This document shows positions 16,419 to 25,427 of a stretch of 64,000 bases of DNA, in pieces. A program made the translations under genes and the position numbers. This stretch comes from an uncultured Draconibacterium sp. GTDB lineage: Bacteria > Bacteroidota > Bacteroidia > Bacteroidales > Prolixibacteraceae. The stretch's first letter is position 1, and every line of letters starts with the position of its first letter. Location of the stretch: positions 4,187,001 to 4,251,000 of the forward strand of contig NZ_OY781464.1 of NCBI RefSeq assembly GCF_963676735.1, in the 5' to 3' direction. The notes beneath the pieces were generated by a model. That model was not told where the DNA came from. It did not search any database and was given only the letters and a program-made list of their open reading frames with translations.

Positions 16419-18242
16419 CTAATAACCTGGGTTCTGTTTTATATTTGAATTTTGATCGATTACATCGGTTGGAATTGGATTCATGTACTGCTTAACTTCA
16501 AATTTAGCTGTCCATTTTACTTCCTCTTCAATACTGTATACCCATACACCTGAGTTATCAGATGGAACCGAGTTGCGAATAACCATGTTGTGGCGTTGTG
16601 TTCCCATGGTTTGTTCGGCAATTTTCCATCGTTTGTTATCAAAATACCTTTTTCCTTCAAAACAGAGTTCAACCCTGCGTTCGCGCCAAATGGCTTCGCG
16701 CATTTCATCTTTTGTTAAACCGGCTTCCAACGCAGGCAAATCAACGCGGTCACGTAGTTCGTTTATCGCTGCGTATACATCGGCATTGGGCCCGGTGGCT
16801 TCGTTTTGTGCTTCGGCAAAGTTTAATAAAACTTCGGCATAACGATAGTAAATGTAGTTTTGGCCACTGGCATCGTTTGCCGGCGCAGCATCAGGGTTTA
16901 AACGCTTGCGCTGATAATAACCCGAGTCGCCTACGTCTGTTTTCCCGGCCAAATCAATCTGATTTGTTTTATCGGGATTGGCATAAGTTTCGTCAATACG
17001 CGTGTAAATAATATCGGTCTCGGGCATCCAATCCAGCTTGTATTCAGCGCCATCAAAAACAATATCGTTGTAAAAACGCTGTTCTCTTCCTACATACGGA
17101 TTTTGTGGATCGTAACCCGATTCCGGATCTGTTATCACCTTTCCGTTTGCCATACAATACTGGTCTACAATTTCCTGAGTAGGGTTGTAATTACCCCAGC
17201 ACATGTACTGACCTAAAACGTAGGTTGGGCCTCCACGACGTTCGTAATTGGCACCCATTCCGCTTACGTCAAGCATTTGTCGGTCGAAAATAATTTCAGA
17301 ATTATACTCGTTTGCCGCTCTGAATAAGTTTTTAGCATCTGAAAATAAAGCGTATGGTGCACCACCACCCATTTCATCAATAAACTTTTTATTGGTGGCA
17401 GCTGCAGTGGCCCAACGCGAAGCATCATAATTTCCAAAATGTACAAATTTATCAGGGTCGGCCAGATAAGGATCCGATGTATTAAACAACGGACTGGCAC
17501 CAAATAATTCAATCCAGCCTTTTAGAGCTAAGGCTGCACCCAAAGTTGCACGCCCGGCGTCAGGATCGCCACTACTGTATTTTACAGGAAGATTATTGTT
17601 ATTTACAATCTGGCCAAGCTCGCTGGTAATAAAATTGAATGTTTCGGCAAAAGTTGAACGAGGATAAAGCATTTCTTCTTCGCTCATGCTGTTTCTATCC
17701 AGCGGAACTTCAATAATTGGCAGCCCACCTACATGCATAAAAAATTCGCTGTAAAAATAGGCACGCATAAACTTTGCTTCATCAATGCGCTGGTTATACC
17801 AGTCATCAGAAAAGTTTTCTTTATACTCTTCAAGTTTTTGAATAAAAGTATTACATTTTCGGAGCTTGGTAAAAAAGTTTGCCCAGCTATAACCATCTGT
17901 AGGGCCGTGTGTTCCACCCCAAACACCTGTTGTACTGCTTGATGGAGCAATACATATTCCTTGCCTCCAGTTCGATGCGGTATAGTAATGGCTGATATTA
18001 TAATCATCGGTATAATAATCCATATTTTCAGCGTTGTTGCATTTTTTAATTAGCTCGCTGTAAATATCATTCAGGTAAATGTCGGCATTACCCTCAGAGG
18101 CCCATTGGGTTTGATCAGTAAGGTTCGATTTATTCTCGTTATCAAGAAAATCTTCGGTATCGCAAGCAGTGGTGAATATAAACAAAGCACAAACTGCGAC
18201 CAATATGTAGTTATATTTTAAACTTTTCATTTTCTTCATCAT
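16419..18242 (-). CDS. SusD/RagB family outer-membrane lipoprotein
   Basis: SusD-like proteins bind glycans at the cell surface and cap the partner SusC channel. The 607-residue protein has a lipoprotein signal with Cys27 (FIFTTACDTEDF), the conserved N-terminal DNENKSN/LNDIYSELIKKCNN region, RAYFYSEFFMHVGGLPI in the TPR-like core, and the C-terminal YRYAEVLLNFAEAQNEA and IWRERRVELCFEGKRYFDNKRW segments that define the family. Two earlier Met codons make the exact start uncertain by a few residues. It is 7 bases after susC. Confidence 0.95.
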   Translation of the reverse strand: MMKKMKSLKYNYILVAVCALFIFTTACDTEDFLDNENKSNLTDQTQWASEGNADIYLNDIYSELIKKCNNAENMDYYTDDYNISHYYTASNWRQGICIAPSSSTTGVWGGTHGPTDGYSWANFFTKLRKCNTFIQKLEEYKENFSDDWYNQRIDEAKFMRAYFYSEFFMHVGGLPIIEVPLDRNSMSEEEMLYPRSTFAETFNFITSELGQIVNNNNLPVKYSSGDPDAGRATLGAALALKGWIELFGASPLFNTSDPYLADPDKFVHFGNYDASRWATAAATNKKFIDEMGGGAPYALFSDAKNLFRAANEYNSEIIFDRQMLDVSGMGANYERRGGPTYVLGQYMCWGNYNPTQEIVDQYCMANGKVITDPESGYDPQNPYVGREQRFYNDIVFDGAEYKLDWMPETDIIYTRIDETYANPDKTNQIDLAGKTDVGDSGYYQRKRLNPDAAPANDASGQNYIYYRYAEVLLNFAEAQNEATGPNADVYAAINELRDRVDLPALEAGLTKDEMREAIWRERRVELCFEGKRYFDNKRWKIAEQTMGTQRHNMVIRNSVPSDNSGVWVYSIEEEVKWTAKFEVKQYMNPIPTDVIDQNSNIKQNPGY

Positions 18243-18249
18243 TTAGCGT

Positions 18250-21200
18250 TTAAAAAGTGATATCAAGTCCAAATGTGTGCGAACGCATCACCGGGTAAGA
18301 ATTCTCACGCTGATCGTAGCCCATTTCCGGATCAATGTGTTTTATATTACTAAATGTCAGCAAGTTCTGACCGGTATATGAAACACGAATTCCGCCAAGG
18401 CCAATTCTGTCCACAAATGATTTTGGAAGATTGTAACCAACAATCATTGTTTTTAATCGCAGGTAGTTTGAACTTATTGTCCACCAGTCTGAATTCTTGG
18501 TATTGTTGCCGTATGGCGATGGTGTAGCTCTTGGATATCTGGCATTTTGATTATCAGCTGTCCAGCGATTATCAAAATATTCATAAGCCGTATTCGATCC
18601 GTTATTTTCAAAAGGAACGGTCATAAACTGGCGGATGTTGATACTTGACATCCCTGTTCCCTGGAAGAACATGGAAACATCGAAACCTTTCCAACTGGCA
18701 TCGGCAGTAAGACCATAAGTCATGAGCGGATAAACGGGATCGCCGATTACTGTTTCATCGTTTGAATCGATAATTCCGTCTGGTACACCATCAGGACCAC
18801 TTAAGTCGGCGTATTTAATATCACCAGGATGCAAATCGCCAAACTGGGTTACGTTGTACCCGTCGTCGCTGTTAATAATTCCGTCGCCATTAATGTCTTC
18901 ATCGGTTGTAAATAAGCCCAGTGCATGGTAGCCAAATGGTGTTCCGTAAGGACGACCTGTTAAGGTACGGTTTGGATTTGCACGTTGTGCATCGGTTTCA
19001 AATACCTCAACCATTTTGTTTTTGGCATAGCTAAAATTACCACTGATGCCAAGCTCTAAACCATTGGCAAATGTTTTTCTGCTGCTGGCAGTAATTTCAA
19101 AACCATTGTTTTTCATTTCGCCGGCATTTTCCTGAGCAATACTTAAGCCATATTCAACAGGAAGGGTTACCTGTGGAGCAAGCAACATATCGGTACGTTT
19201 CTCGTGGAAAAAGTCAAACTCAACGTTTAATAAACCATCATACATATTCAGGTCGAAACCCACATCAAGTTTCGACGAAACTTCCCAGGTAATATCAGGG
19301 TTAGCTTCTTTCTCAATTCGAGACCCTTGTACCAGTCCTGAAGCGCCGTACAAATAGGCATTACCGCGTAGGGTATACCCCGGCATAAACTGGAAATCGG
19401 CCAAACTACCATCAATGTATGGCAGGTTACCCGATTGCCCCCAAGATGCACGAAGTTTAAGATTATTTAAAGCGCCGTAACTGGCCATAAAGTCTTCTTC
19501 AGAAACACGCCATGCTGCTGAAAACGATGGGAAATACCCCCATTGTTTTCCCGGGCCAAATGCGTAATGGCCATCGTAACGACCTGCAGCTTCAAGCATA
19601 TATTTATCCTGGTAGCTGTACCCTAAACGATATACAAAACCAATCTCGCTTCCTTCGCTTGAATAGCCGCCATTATCATAATCCAGTTTGTCTGAGCTAC
19701 CAAAATCAAGCTCATCAATTTCCAGTGCGTAATTGTTTCTTCGTGCCCAAAATGTTTCGTAAGTATTTTTACGTGCTTCGGCCACTAATAAACCGGTTAC
19801 ACTATGGTCGCCAAATGTACGTGCATAGTTCAAATACGCCTGTCCGGTGTAGTTTTTCCAATCGTTGCTTTGCTGACGCAAATAGGTATAGGTAGGCGAA
19901 TTACCTTCCTGAGTTGAAACCACCTCCGTAAAAGTATAGGGATTTGCATCCAAATCAATTACATGATACACAAATGGAATGTGCCATTGTTTTTGTTTCT
20001 GGGTGGTAGGGTCGTAACTAAATACACCTTTAAAGCTAAGTCCTTGAATAAATGGGAGTTCCTGTTCGAGATAGACAGATGCAAGTAAAGTGTTTTTATC
20101 CCACTGCTCGTATCCTTCTGATCGTAATGCACCTACAGGAGTACTTGCTGAAGATTCCCCCCAGTGTTCTCCATCAGGATAAATCAGCTGTTGAATAGGA
20201 ACAAATTTATAGAATGCACGAAAGAGGTGACCGGTAGCATTTTCGCCAGGATCAAGGTCGTTGGTTTCCTCAACCGAACCATACAACGACATACCAACTT
20301 TTGTGGTGTTGGTGGCTTTCAGCTCGAGACTTAAATTGTAGTTATATCGTTTATAGCCAACCGGATCAAATAAACCTTTCTGATCGTAGTAACCCAAACC
20401 GGCGTGATAGGTAACATTGTTTGTTCCGCCACTTAACTCAATATTGTGGTTTTGAACCGGTACATTGTCATTCCATACATCAATAAATTTTGAATCGGGG
20501 TAGCGATAAGGATCTTCTTTATGAAGGTTGGCATAATTGGCAATCAGGTCCGGAGCATTAGGAGGCGTAGTACCATTAGGTGTTAGGTTGTAATAACCTT
20601 CATTTTGTAAAGCCATATAATCAGTAGCATCTAACATATCAGGCACATAGGTAGGATTTTGAATACCATAAGAAGTGGTTAAGCGTACAACTGGTTTTCC
20701 GGCCTTACCTTTTTTAGTGGTAATAAGAATTACACCGTTTGCACCTCCAATACCATAAGGTGCCACTGCGGCCGCATCTTTTAATACAGTAATGCTTTCA
20801 ATGGTTGCCGGGTCAATTTGCATAATATTGTCGCGCTTCACACCGTCAACAACCACCAGCGGGCTATTGTTACCGGTTGAAACCACACCGCGAATATGGA
20901 GGTCGGGCGTATCCATACCTGGCTGAGCACCAGTGCTCGAGCGCATACTTACACCGGCAAGCTTTCCTGCCATAGCTTGCGAAATATTAGGTACAGGAAT
21001 TTCGGCCAGCTCTTCACCTTTTACAGTGCTTATTGCTCCGGTTACCGTTGTTTTCTTTTGCACACCATAACCAATGGTTACAATTTCTTCAATACCAATT
21101 GCATCAATTTTTAGTGCAACATTAAAAGTAGTTTGATTGGCAATTGTAATTTCCTGCGACTGAAAGCCTACAAAAGAAACCAGTAATACATCTCCTTCAT

Positions 21201-21480
21201 TAACTCCGGATAATGAAAATTCACCGTCGGTATTTGTAACAATACCATTTGTGGTTCCTTTAATAATTACGGTAGCTCCGGGCAGCGGAAGCCCCTGCTC
21301 ATCTGTTACGGTTCCTGAAATAGATTTTTGTTGTGGAGTTTCGGTGGCAGAATTCTGATTATTTTCTGAATTATTGGCAGCTGTGACGGAAGTTATGGTA
21401 AATAGAATAATGAATAAACACAGCAATAAACTCCTTGACCAGAGAAACGGATTCTCCGATCGGGTTAGATGTTTTCTCAT
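18250..21480 (-). CDS. SusC/RagA TonB-dependent outer-membrane transporter
   Basis: SusC-like proteins import oligosaccharides or peptides through a TonB-driven beta barrel. The 1076-residue protein has a signal peptide (about residues 1-35), a carboxypeptidase-D-regulatory-like domain (ISGTVTDEQGLPLPGATVIIKGT to VSFVGFQSQEI), a TonB-box-like EEIVTIGYGVQKK, a plug (NGVILITTKKGKAG) and a barrel ending in a C-terminal aromatic (GLDITF). The barrel contains EF-hand-like loops (DINGDGIINSDD). There is no STN domain, so it is not of the anti-sigma-signalling type. Substrate cannot be read, but the redox partners downstream suggest a glycoside. Confidence 0.96.
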   Translation of the reverse strand: MRKHLTRSENPFLWSRSLLLCLFIILFTITSVTAANNSENNQNSATETPQQKSISGTVTDEQGLPLPGATVIIKGTTNGIVTNTDGEFSLSGVNEGDVLLVSFVGFQSQEITIANQTTFNVALKIDAIGIEEIVTIGYGVQKKTTVTGAISTVKGEELAEIPVPNISQAMAGKLAGVSMRSSTGAQPGMDTPDLHIRGVVSTGNNSPLVVVDGVKRDNIMQIDPATIESITVLKDAAAVAPYGIGGANGVILITTKKGKAGKPVVRLTTSYGIQNPTYVPDMLDATDYMALQNEGYYNLTPNGTTPPNAPDLIANYANLHKEDPYRYPDSKFIDVWNDNVPVQNHNIELSGGTNNVTYHAGLGYYDQKGLFDPVGYKRYNYNLSLELKATNTTKVGMSLYGSVEETNDLDPGENATGHLFRAFYKFVPIQQLIYPDGEHWGESSASTPVGALRSEGYEQWDKNTLLASVYLEQELPFIQGLSFKGVFSYDPTTQKQKQWHIPFVYHVIDLDANPYTFTEVVSTQEGNSPTYTYLRQQSNDWKNYTGQAYLNYARTFGDHSVTGLLVAEARKNTYETFWARRNNYALEIDELDFGSSDKLDYDNGGYSSEGSEIGFVYRLGYSYQDKYMLEAAGRYDGHYAFGPGKQWGYFPSFSAAWRVSEEDFMASYGALNNLKLRASWGQSGNLPYIDGSLADFQFMPGYTLRGNAYLYGASGLVQGSRIEKEANPDITWEVSSKLDVGFDLNMYDGLLNVEFDFFHEKRTDMLLAPQVTLPVEYGLSIAQENAGEMKNNGFEITASSRKTFANGLELGISGNFSYAKNKMVEVFETDAQRANPNRTLTGRPYGTPFGYHALGLFTTDEDINGDGIINSDDGYNVTQFGDLHPGDIKYADLSGPDGVPDGIIDSNDETVIGDPVYPLMTYGLTADASWKGFDVSMFFQGTGMSSINIRQFMTVPFENNGSNTAYEYFDNRWTADNQNARYPRATPSPYGNNTKNSDWWTISSNYLRLKTMIVGYNLPKSFVDRIGLGGIRVSYTGQNLLTFSNIKHIDPEMGYDQRENSYPVMRSHTFGLDITF

Positions 21481-22148
21481 AAGATTTAATTTAATGAATA
21501 ATAATTAATTTGTTAGTGGTAGATAGTGATAATGCTTCAGCACACAGTGCTGCTGTTGTTCTTCATAGGCAATAAGATTTTAGTTAATAATAAGATGTAT
21601 GGTTTTCTTTAATTCTTAGGTTTTTTATGTTAATGTTTGAATTAACGTGTTAGTTTAAATTTAAAGGCTCAACTTAAGCATTTCGTAATCTGCTGGTTTC
21701 TTTAGGTTCCGCTCACTTTTCTGCTGAAAAATGCTGTACAATCAAGAGCAACTGTTCTGTTTTGTCTCATTCCATTCTGCTCTGTTCTGTACTACTAATT
21801 TCTGCAAATTTTTTTAAGAAAACAAAATGTTTTATATCGTCATTTTTTCAAATCCGCCTATATCGCGGATTTAAGCGCGAAGAAATGTTGCAAAACATAA
21901 TTGTATACAGTATGTACATACAGTATGAATAAGAATGTTTTATACTAAACAACAGGTAATCGAAGGGTGAAGATTGTAAAAATGCGCATCTTCAAGCCAA
22001 AAGCCTTAATTGAGCAGGCTGTAGTATTGATTTACTTTGGATTAAACGGTTAATCTGAATAGTACCGCAAGTGTACACTCACTGTCAATAAACTTTAACC
22101 AAGGATCTTTAAGATTGTTATAGCCCGGGCTTTAATTGTTAAAATAAT
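21481..22148. promoter_or_regulatory. Non-coding regulatory region upstream of susC
   Basis: About 670 bases without a plausible gene on either strand. It holds an 8-bp inverted repeat AAATCCGC/GCGGATTT (21850-21857, 21865-21872) and interlocking repeats at 21905-21927. No exact minus-strand TAnnTTTG is present, which suggests an activator-dependent promoter or one of another sigma class. Confidence 0.5.
21905..21927. promoter_or_regulatory. Operator-like interlocking repeat
   Basis: ATACAGTATG occurs twice (21905-21914 and 21918-21927, 13-base period) and the centre GTATGTACATAC (21910-21921) is a perfect 12-base palindrome. This is the kind of site bound by a dimeric regulator; no regulator gene is adjacent. 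Confidence 0.55.
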
Positions 22149-22173
22149 AAGACCTTACAACTTGTAAGGTCTT
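22149..22173 (-). terminator. Terminator after tRNA-Val
   Basis: Inverted repeat AAGACCTTACAA / TTGTAAGGTCTT (22149-22160, 22162-22173) around one base, followed on the minus strand by a T-rich run (TTATTATTTT). Confidence 0.7.
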
Positions 22174-22183
22174 AAAAACGATG

Positions 22184-22258
22184 TGAGGCATGCTGGATTC
22201 GAACCAGCGACCCCTACCCTGTCAAGGTAATGCTCTAAACCAACTGAGCTAATGCCTC
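22184..22258 (-). tRNA. tRNA-Val (anticodon GAC)
   Basis: The minus strand folds into a full cloverleaf: acceptor GAGGCAT/ATGCCTC, D arm GCTC/GAGC with AGTTGG, anticodon stem TTACC/GGTAG around loop TTGACAG, and T arm GCTGG-TTCGAAT-CCAGC. Anticodon GAC reads Val codons GUC and GUU. The discriminator base is A; CCA is not encoded. A hairpin terminator follows. Confidence 0.95.
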
Positions 22259-22282
22259 TTTTCCTGATTCAAAAATAATAAA

Positions 22283-22310
22283 AAAAGAGGTGCAAAAATG
22301 CACCTCTTTT
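22283..22310 (-). terminator. Terminator of the purine permease operon
   Basis: A 12-bp perfect stem (AAAAGAGGTGCA with TGCACCTCTTTT) and 4-base loop, with a long T-run on the minus-strand exit side. It separates the permease from tRNA-Val. Confidence 0.9.
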
Positions 22311-22329
22311 ATATGGTTTTGTTTTAATC

Positions 22330-23622
22330 TTAAATAAAAAACTTGAGAATAAACAAGGCAGCTAACACCACCATAACCACCGAAATATCTTTGTATTTTC
22401 CGGTTAACACTTTTAACAGTACGTACGAAAGCATACCAAACACAATACCTTCGGCAATACTGTAGGTTAATGGCATTACAATAATGGTGATAAAGGCCGG
22501 AATAGATTCGGTAAAATTATCGAAGTCGATATTTAAAATCGGCGACATCATAAAGAATCCAACCAAAATAAGTGCCGGTGCTGTTGCAGCTGCAGGTACC
22601 ATTGTAAATATCGGTGCAAAGAACAGGGCTATTAAAAACAAGGCTGCAGTGGCCAGCGAAGTTAAGCCGGTACGTCCGCCTTCGGAAACACCAGATGCAC
22701 TTTCCACATAAGTTGTTACTGTACTTGTTCCAAAAATAGCTCCGAAGAATGTACCGATAGAGTCGGCAAAAAGCGCTTGTTTAACACGTGGTACTCTTCC
22801 TTCTTTATCCAACATGCCTGCTTTTGACGAAACACCAACCAGTGTTCCTACGGTATCAAACATATCCACAAAAAGGAAAGTAAACAGTACAATAAGCATA
22901 TCAAGCGTAAAAATCTGGCTCCACTCAAATTTAAAGAAAATAGGTTCCAACGAAGGAGGTGCATCAACAAGGCTTCCTTCAGGCAAATGAGTAACACCAA
23001 AAGGCATACCTGCTATAGTTGCGGCAAAAATACCAATTAACAAGGCACCTTTAACTTTTAGTGCAAGTAATACGGCGGTAAGTACAACCCCTCCAAGGGC
23101 AATCAAAACCGGAGCCGAACCCATATCGCCTAAGCCTACCAATACAGCATCGTTGTTAACAATTACGCCAGCATTTTGCAAACCAATAAAGGCAATAAAC
23201 AAACCAATACCTGCCGAAACAGCGTGTTTCAATGGCAACGGTATGGCGTTTACAATTAACTCCCGGATATTAAATGCCGTAAGTAAAATAAATATAATAC
23301 CTTCAAGAAAAACAGCTGTTAAAGCAAACTGCCAGCTGTGTCCCATTCCGAGTACCACAGTAAAAGCAAAAAATGCATTAAGACCCATACCCGGAGCCAG
23401 GGCAAAAGGTAATTTTGCCACCAGGGCCATAACCAATGTAGCCACCAGGGCCGACAGAGCAGTTGCAGTAAACACTGCATTTTTGTCCATTCCGGTTGCG
23501 CTTAAAATGTCCGGATTTACCGCTAAAATATAAGCCATGGTCATAAACGTAGTTACACCGGCTAATATTTCCGTTTTAACGGTCGTCTTGTTTTCGTCGA
23601 GCTTAAAAAATTTATTTAACAT
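22330..23622 (-). CDS. NCS2-type purine (guanine/hypoxanthine) permease
   Basis: A 430-residue inner-membrane permease of the AzgA/PbuG branch of the NCS2 family, importing purine bases with protons. Hallmarks are the N-terminal TEILAGVTTFMTMAYILAVNP (residues about 18-38), PFALAPGMGLNAFFAFTV, and SAGIGLFIAFIGLQNAGVI, with about twelve to fourteen membrane helices. FLFVDMFDTVGTLVGVSSKAG is the conserved substrate-site helix of the AzgA branch. It is 18 bases downstream of a Tsx-like outer-membrane gene, forming a two-gene uptake operon from outer to inner membrane. Exact base specificity (guanine, hypoxanthine or adenine) is not readable. Confidence 0.93.
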   Translation of the reverse strand: MLNKFFKLDENKTTVKTEILAGVTTFMTMAYILAVNPDILSATGMDKNAVFTATALSALVATLVMALVAKLPFALAPGMGLNAFFAFTVVLGMGHSWQFALTAVFLEGIIFILLTAFNIRELIVNAIPLPLKHAVSAGIGLFIAFIGLQNAGVIVNNDAVLVGLGDMGSAPVLIALGGVVLTAVLLALKVKGALLIGIFAATIAGMPFGVTHLPEGSLVDAPPSLEPIFFKFEWSQIFTLDMLIVLFTFLFVDMFDTVGTLVGVSSKAGMLDKEGRVPRVKQALFADSIGTFFGAIFGTSTVTTYVESASGVSEGGRTGLTSLATAALFLIALFFAPIFTMVPAAATAPALILVGFFMMSPILNIDFDNFTESIPAFITIIVMPLTYSIAEGIVFGMLSYVLLKVLTGKYKDISVVMVVLAALFILKFFI

Positions 23623-23640
23623 TTTATTGTGGTATTAGAT

Positions 23641-24339
23641 TTAGAAAGTCCATTTTAAACCAAGTGTTGGTTTTACAGCAAACTCGTCGCCAACAAAATT
23701 GTTACTCAGTTCAACCTCGCCACCAATGGCAAAGTTTTTTGAGGCATTGTACCACAATTGTGGCTCGCTTAAGAAACGGTAGTCGGTTCCCCAAAACATT
23801 TCTTCTTTCCAGAAATCGGCAAAACCGGTAAATGTAAGTTTACCTTCTAACATTTGAATTACCCATACTGCAGTTAATTGAAATCCGTTTTGGTTTTTTG
23901 TACCACCTTCAAGTTTATCTTTTATGTTCTTGTAGTTGGCCTGCAAAGTTAAAATCTTCGAGAAATCGGCCGATGCCCAGGTACGTTCGATACCTGCCAA
24001 CCAGCAATTTTCAATCGGAATCCAAATACCATCGCCAATGCTCATTGTTCCGCCATTGTATTCAACACGAGGCATAAACTTTTGAGTTTCGTTCCATTTA
24101 AAAGCACGGGCAATTTCCCAGTAGGCCAACGAAATTCCATTGTCGATACCGGTACCATCAGCACCATAATCCATATCAACAAAAAAGAATGTTGAACCAT
24201 ACTTGTCGGGTTTAAACATTTCAACTGTTGACGTCAGCATTTTTCTACCTTCGCCAAAATCATAATGTAACTGTACGTTTTGGGCACTAACTGAAAACAC
24301 GAATGCAACAAATGCAATTGCAAGTAAAAGTTTTTTCAT
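23641..24339 (-). CDS. Tsx-like outer-membrane protein (DUF5020)
   Basis: A 232-residue protein with a signal peptide ending near residue 19 (FSVSAQ) and a repeating beta-strand pattern ending in an aromatic (LGLKWTF), as in outer-membrane barrels. LHYDFGEGRKMLTSTVEMF and KYGSTFFFVDMDYG match the DUF5020 family of Bacteroidota, related to the nucleoside channel Tsx. Its 18-base spacing to the purine permease suggests it is the outer-membrane port for nucleosides or purines; this is context inference. The mRNA leader is long (about 157 bases) with a hairpin near the start codon. Confidence 0.8.
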   Translation of the reverse strand: MKKLLLAIAFVAFVFSVSAQNVQLHYDFGEGRKMLTSTVEMFKPDKYGSTFFFVDMDYGADGTGIDNGISLAYWEIARAFKWNETQKFMPRVEYNGGTMSIGDGIWIPIENCWLAGIERTWASADFSKILTLQANYKNIKDKLEGGTKNQNGFQLTAVWVIQMLEGKLTFTGFADFWKEEMFWGTDYRFLSEPQLWYNASKNFAIGGEVELSNNFVGDEFAVKPTLGLKWTF

Positions 24340-24360
24340 TTGTTAAATTTTTTTTGTTTG

Positions 24361-24391
24361 CCGAATGATCCAAAAATTCGAAATCATCCGG
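24361..24391 (-). promoter_or_regulatory. Leader hairpin before the Tsx-like gene
   Basis: On the minus strand CCGGATGAT pairs with ATCATTCGG (one G-U pair), 13-base loop, ending 21 bases before the ATG. It matches no riboswitch I know, and the guanine riboswitch core is not seen. The rest of the 24340-24723 gap holds no gene. Confidence 0.45.
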
Positions 24392-24500
24392 TAACTCGCA
24401 TGAATCTTAGTAAAACATCAAATGTGAAATGTTAAATTTTACAAGGCTCATGGTCGTTTCATACTTAATTAAATTAAAAGAATTTGATACAATGTGGCAA

Positions 24501-24508
24501 CAAAAGTA
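24501..24508 (-). promoter_or_regulatory. TAnnTTTG -7 element for the Tsx-like/purine permease operon
   Basis: CAAAAGTA on the + strand is TACTTTTG on the minus strand. It predicts a leader of about 157 bases before the ATG at 24339. Confidence 0.5.
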
Positions 24509-24579
24509 ATTAATCTTTCTTTTTTCGAAAATAAAATTGAGCTAACTGACTCTTTATAGAAACGTTATACATAAAAGAA

Positions 24580-24600
24580 CCCCGGTTAGGACAACCGGGG
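24580..24600 (-). terminator. Terminator after the DUF2461 gene
   Basis: CCCCGGTT/AACCGGGG stem with 5-base loop, followed on the minus strand by a short T-rich run. It lies about 125 bases past the DUF2461 stop. Confidence 0.8.
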
Positions 24601-24723
24601 CATTTCATTGAAATCGGGAAGATAAAAAATAAGGGTCTTATATAATAATATTCTCAAAATTAGTAAAAAGTAACCCCCTTTGCGAAAATTTTCAGCTGAA
24701 AAAGCACTTCAAAAATGCTGTTT

Positions 24724-25374
24724 TTAGACAAGTGCATCATATAAAAAAGCATTAACCGGATAAAGCAACTCAAAACGCTTAACCATCTCGTCAATATAAT
24801 TTGGTCCGGCTACAACGCTGTTTTCCAGCGAAGCAGAGTAAATAAACGATTTATACTTTAAAAGTTCAATGTATTCATGGTCTTTCGGATAGCCCTTGGG
24901 TGCCAGTTTTAGTTTATCGTCATACATTTCAGGAAATTGCTTTTTAAAATCCTTTTCATTTCCTATTTCTAAAAATTCTTCCGCATGGTCGGCCATGTAG
25001 GCCCTGAGTTTTTTTAGTACCGGAGCCGGTGGCATATAAATTCCACCACCAATAAAACTACTGCCCGGCTCAATATGGAAATAATACCCCGGATTCATAC
25101 TTTTTCGGCCTCCGGTGCAAATAAAGCTGCCAAAATTTGTTTTGTACGGCCGTTTATCTTTCGAAAAACGTACATCGCGAAAAATCCTAAACACACAGTC
25201 CTTTGGCGACAACCCCCTTACCGATGAATCAAATTTACTTATCTCGTTTATTAATACATCGGTAATAAATAGTACTTTATCCCTGCTTTCTTCATACCAT
25301 TTTCGGTTATCCTGAAACCATTCGCGATTATTGTTTTCCGACAGTTGTTTTAAAAACCCAAGAACTTTCTCCAT
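24724..25374 (-). CDS. DUF2461 family protein
   Basis: A 216-residue soluble protein of the DUF2461 (TIGR02453) family, found widely but without a known function. The signature NNNREWFQDNRKWYEESRDKV is at about residues 14-34, and the later motifs FRIFRDVRFSKDKRPYKTNFG and GYYFHIEPGSSFIGGGIYMP are also present. No signal peptide or membrane segment is seen. It is divergent from ispD with a 53-base gap and ends at a terminator, so it is probably monocistronic. Confidence 0.88.
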   Translation of the reverse strand: MEKVLGFLKQLSENNNREWFQDNRKWYEESRDKVLFITDVLINEISKFDSSVRGLSPKDCVFRIFRDVRFSKDKRPYKTNFGSFICTGGRKSMNPGYYFHIEPGSSFIGGGIYMPPAPVLKKLRAYMADHAEEFLEIGNEKDFKKQFPEMYDDKLKLAPKGYPKDHEYIELLKYKSFIYSASLENSVVAGPNYIDEMVKRFELLYPVNAFLYDALV

Positions 25375-25427
25375 AGTCTGATATTTTGCGCTATTTTTAA
25401 ATTGAATTTAAGTAAAAAACAAAACCC

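Noticed and set aside
24340..24500. Guanine riboswitch before the Tsx-like/purine permease operon
   Set aside because: The conserved core (including the TATAA and loop pairing segments) is not found; only an unassigned hairpin is supported.
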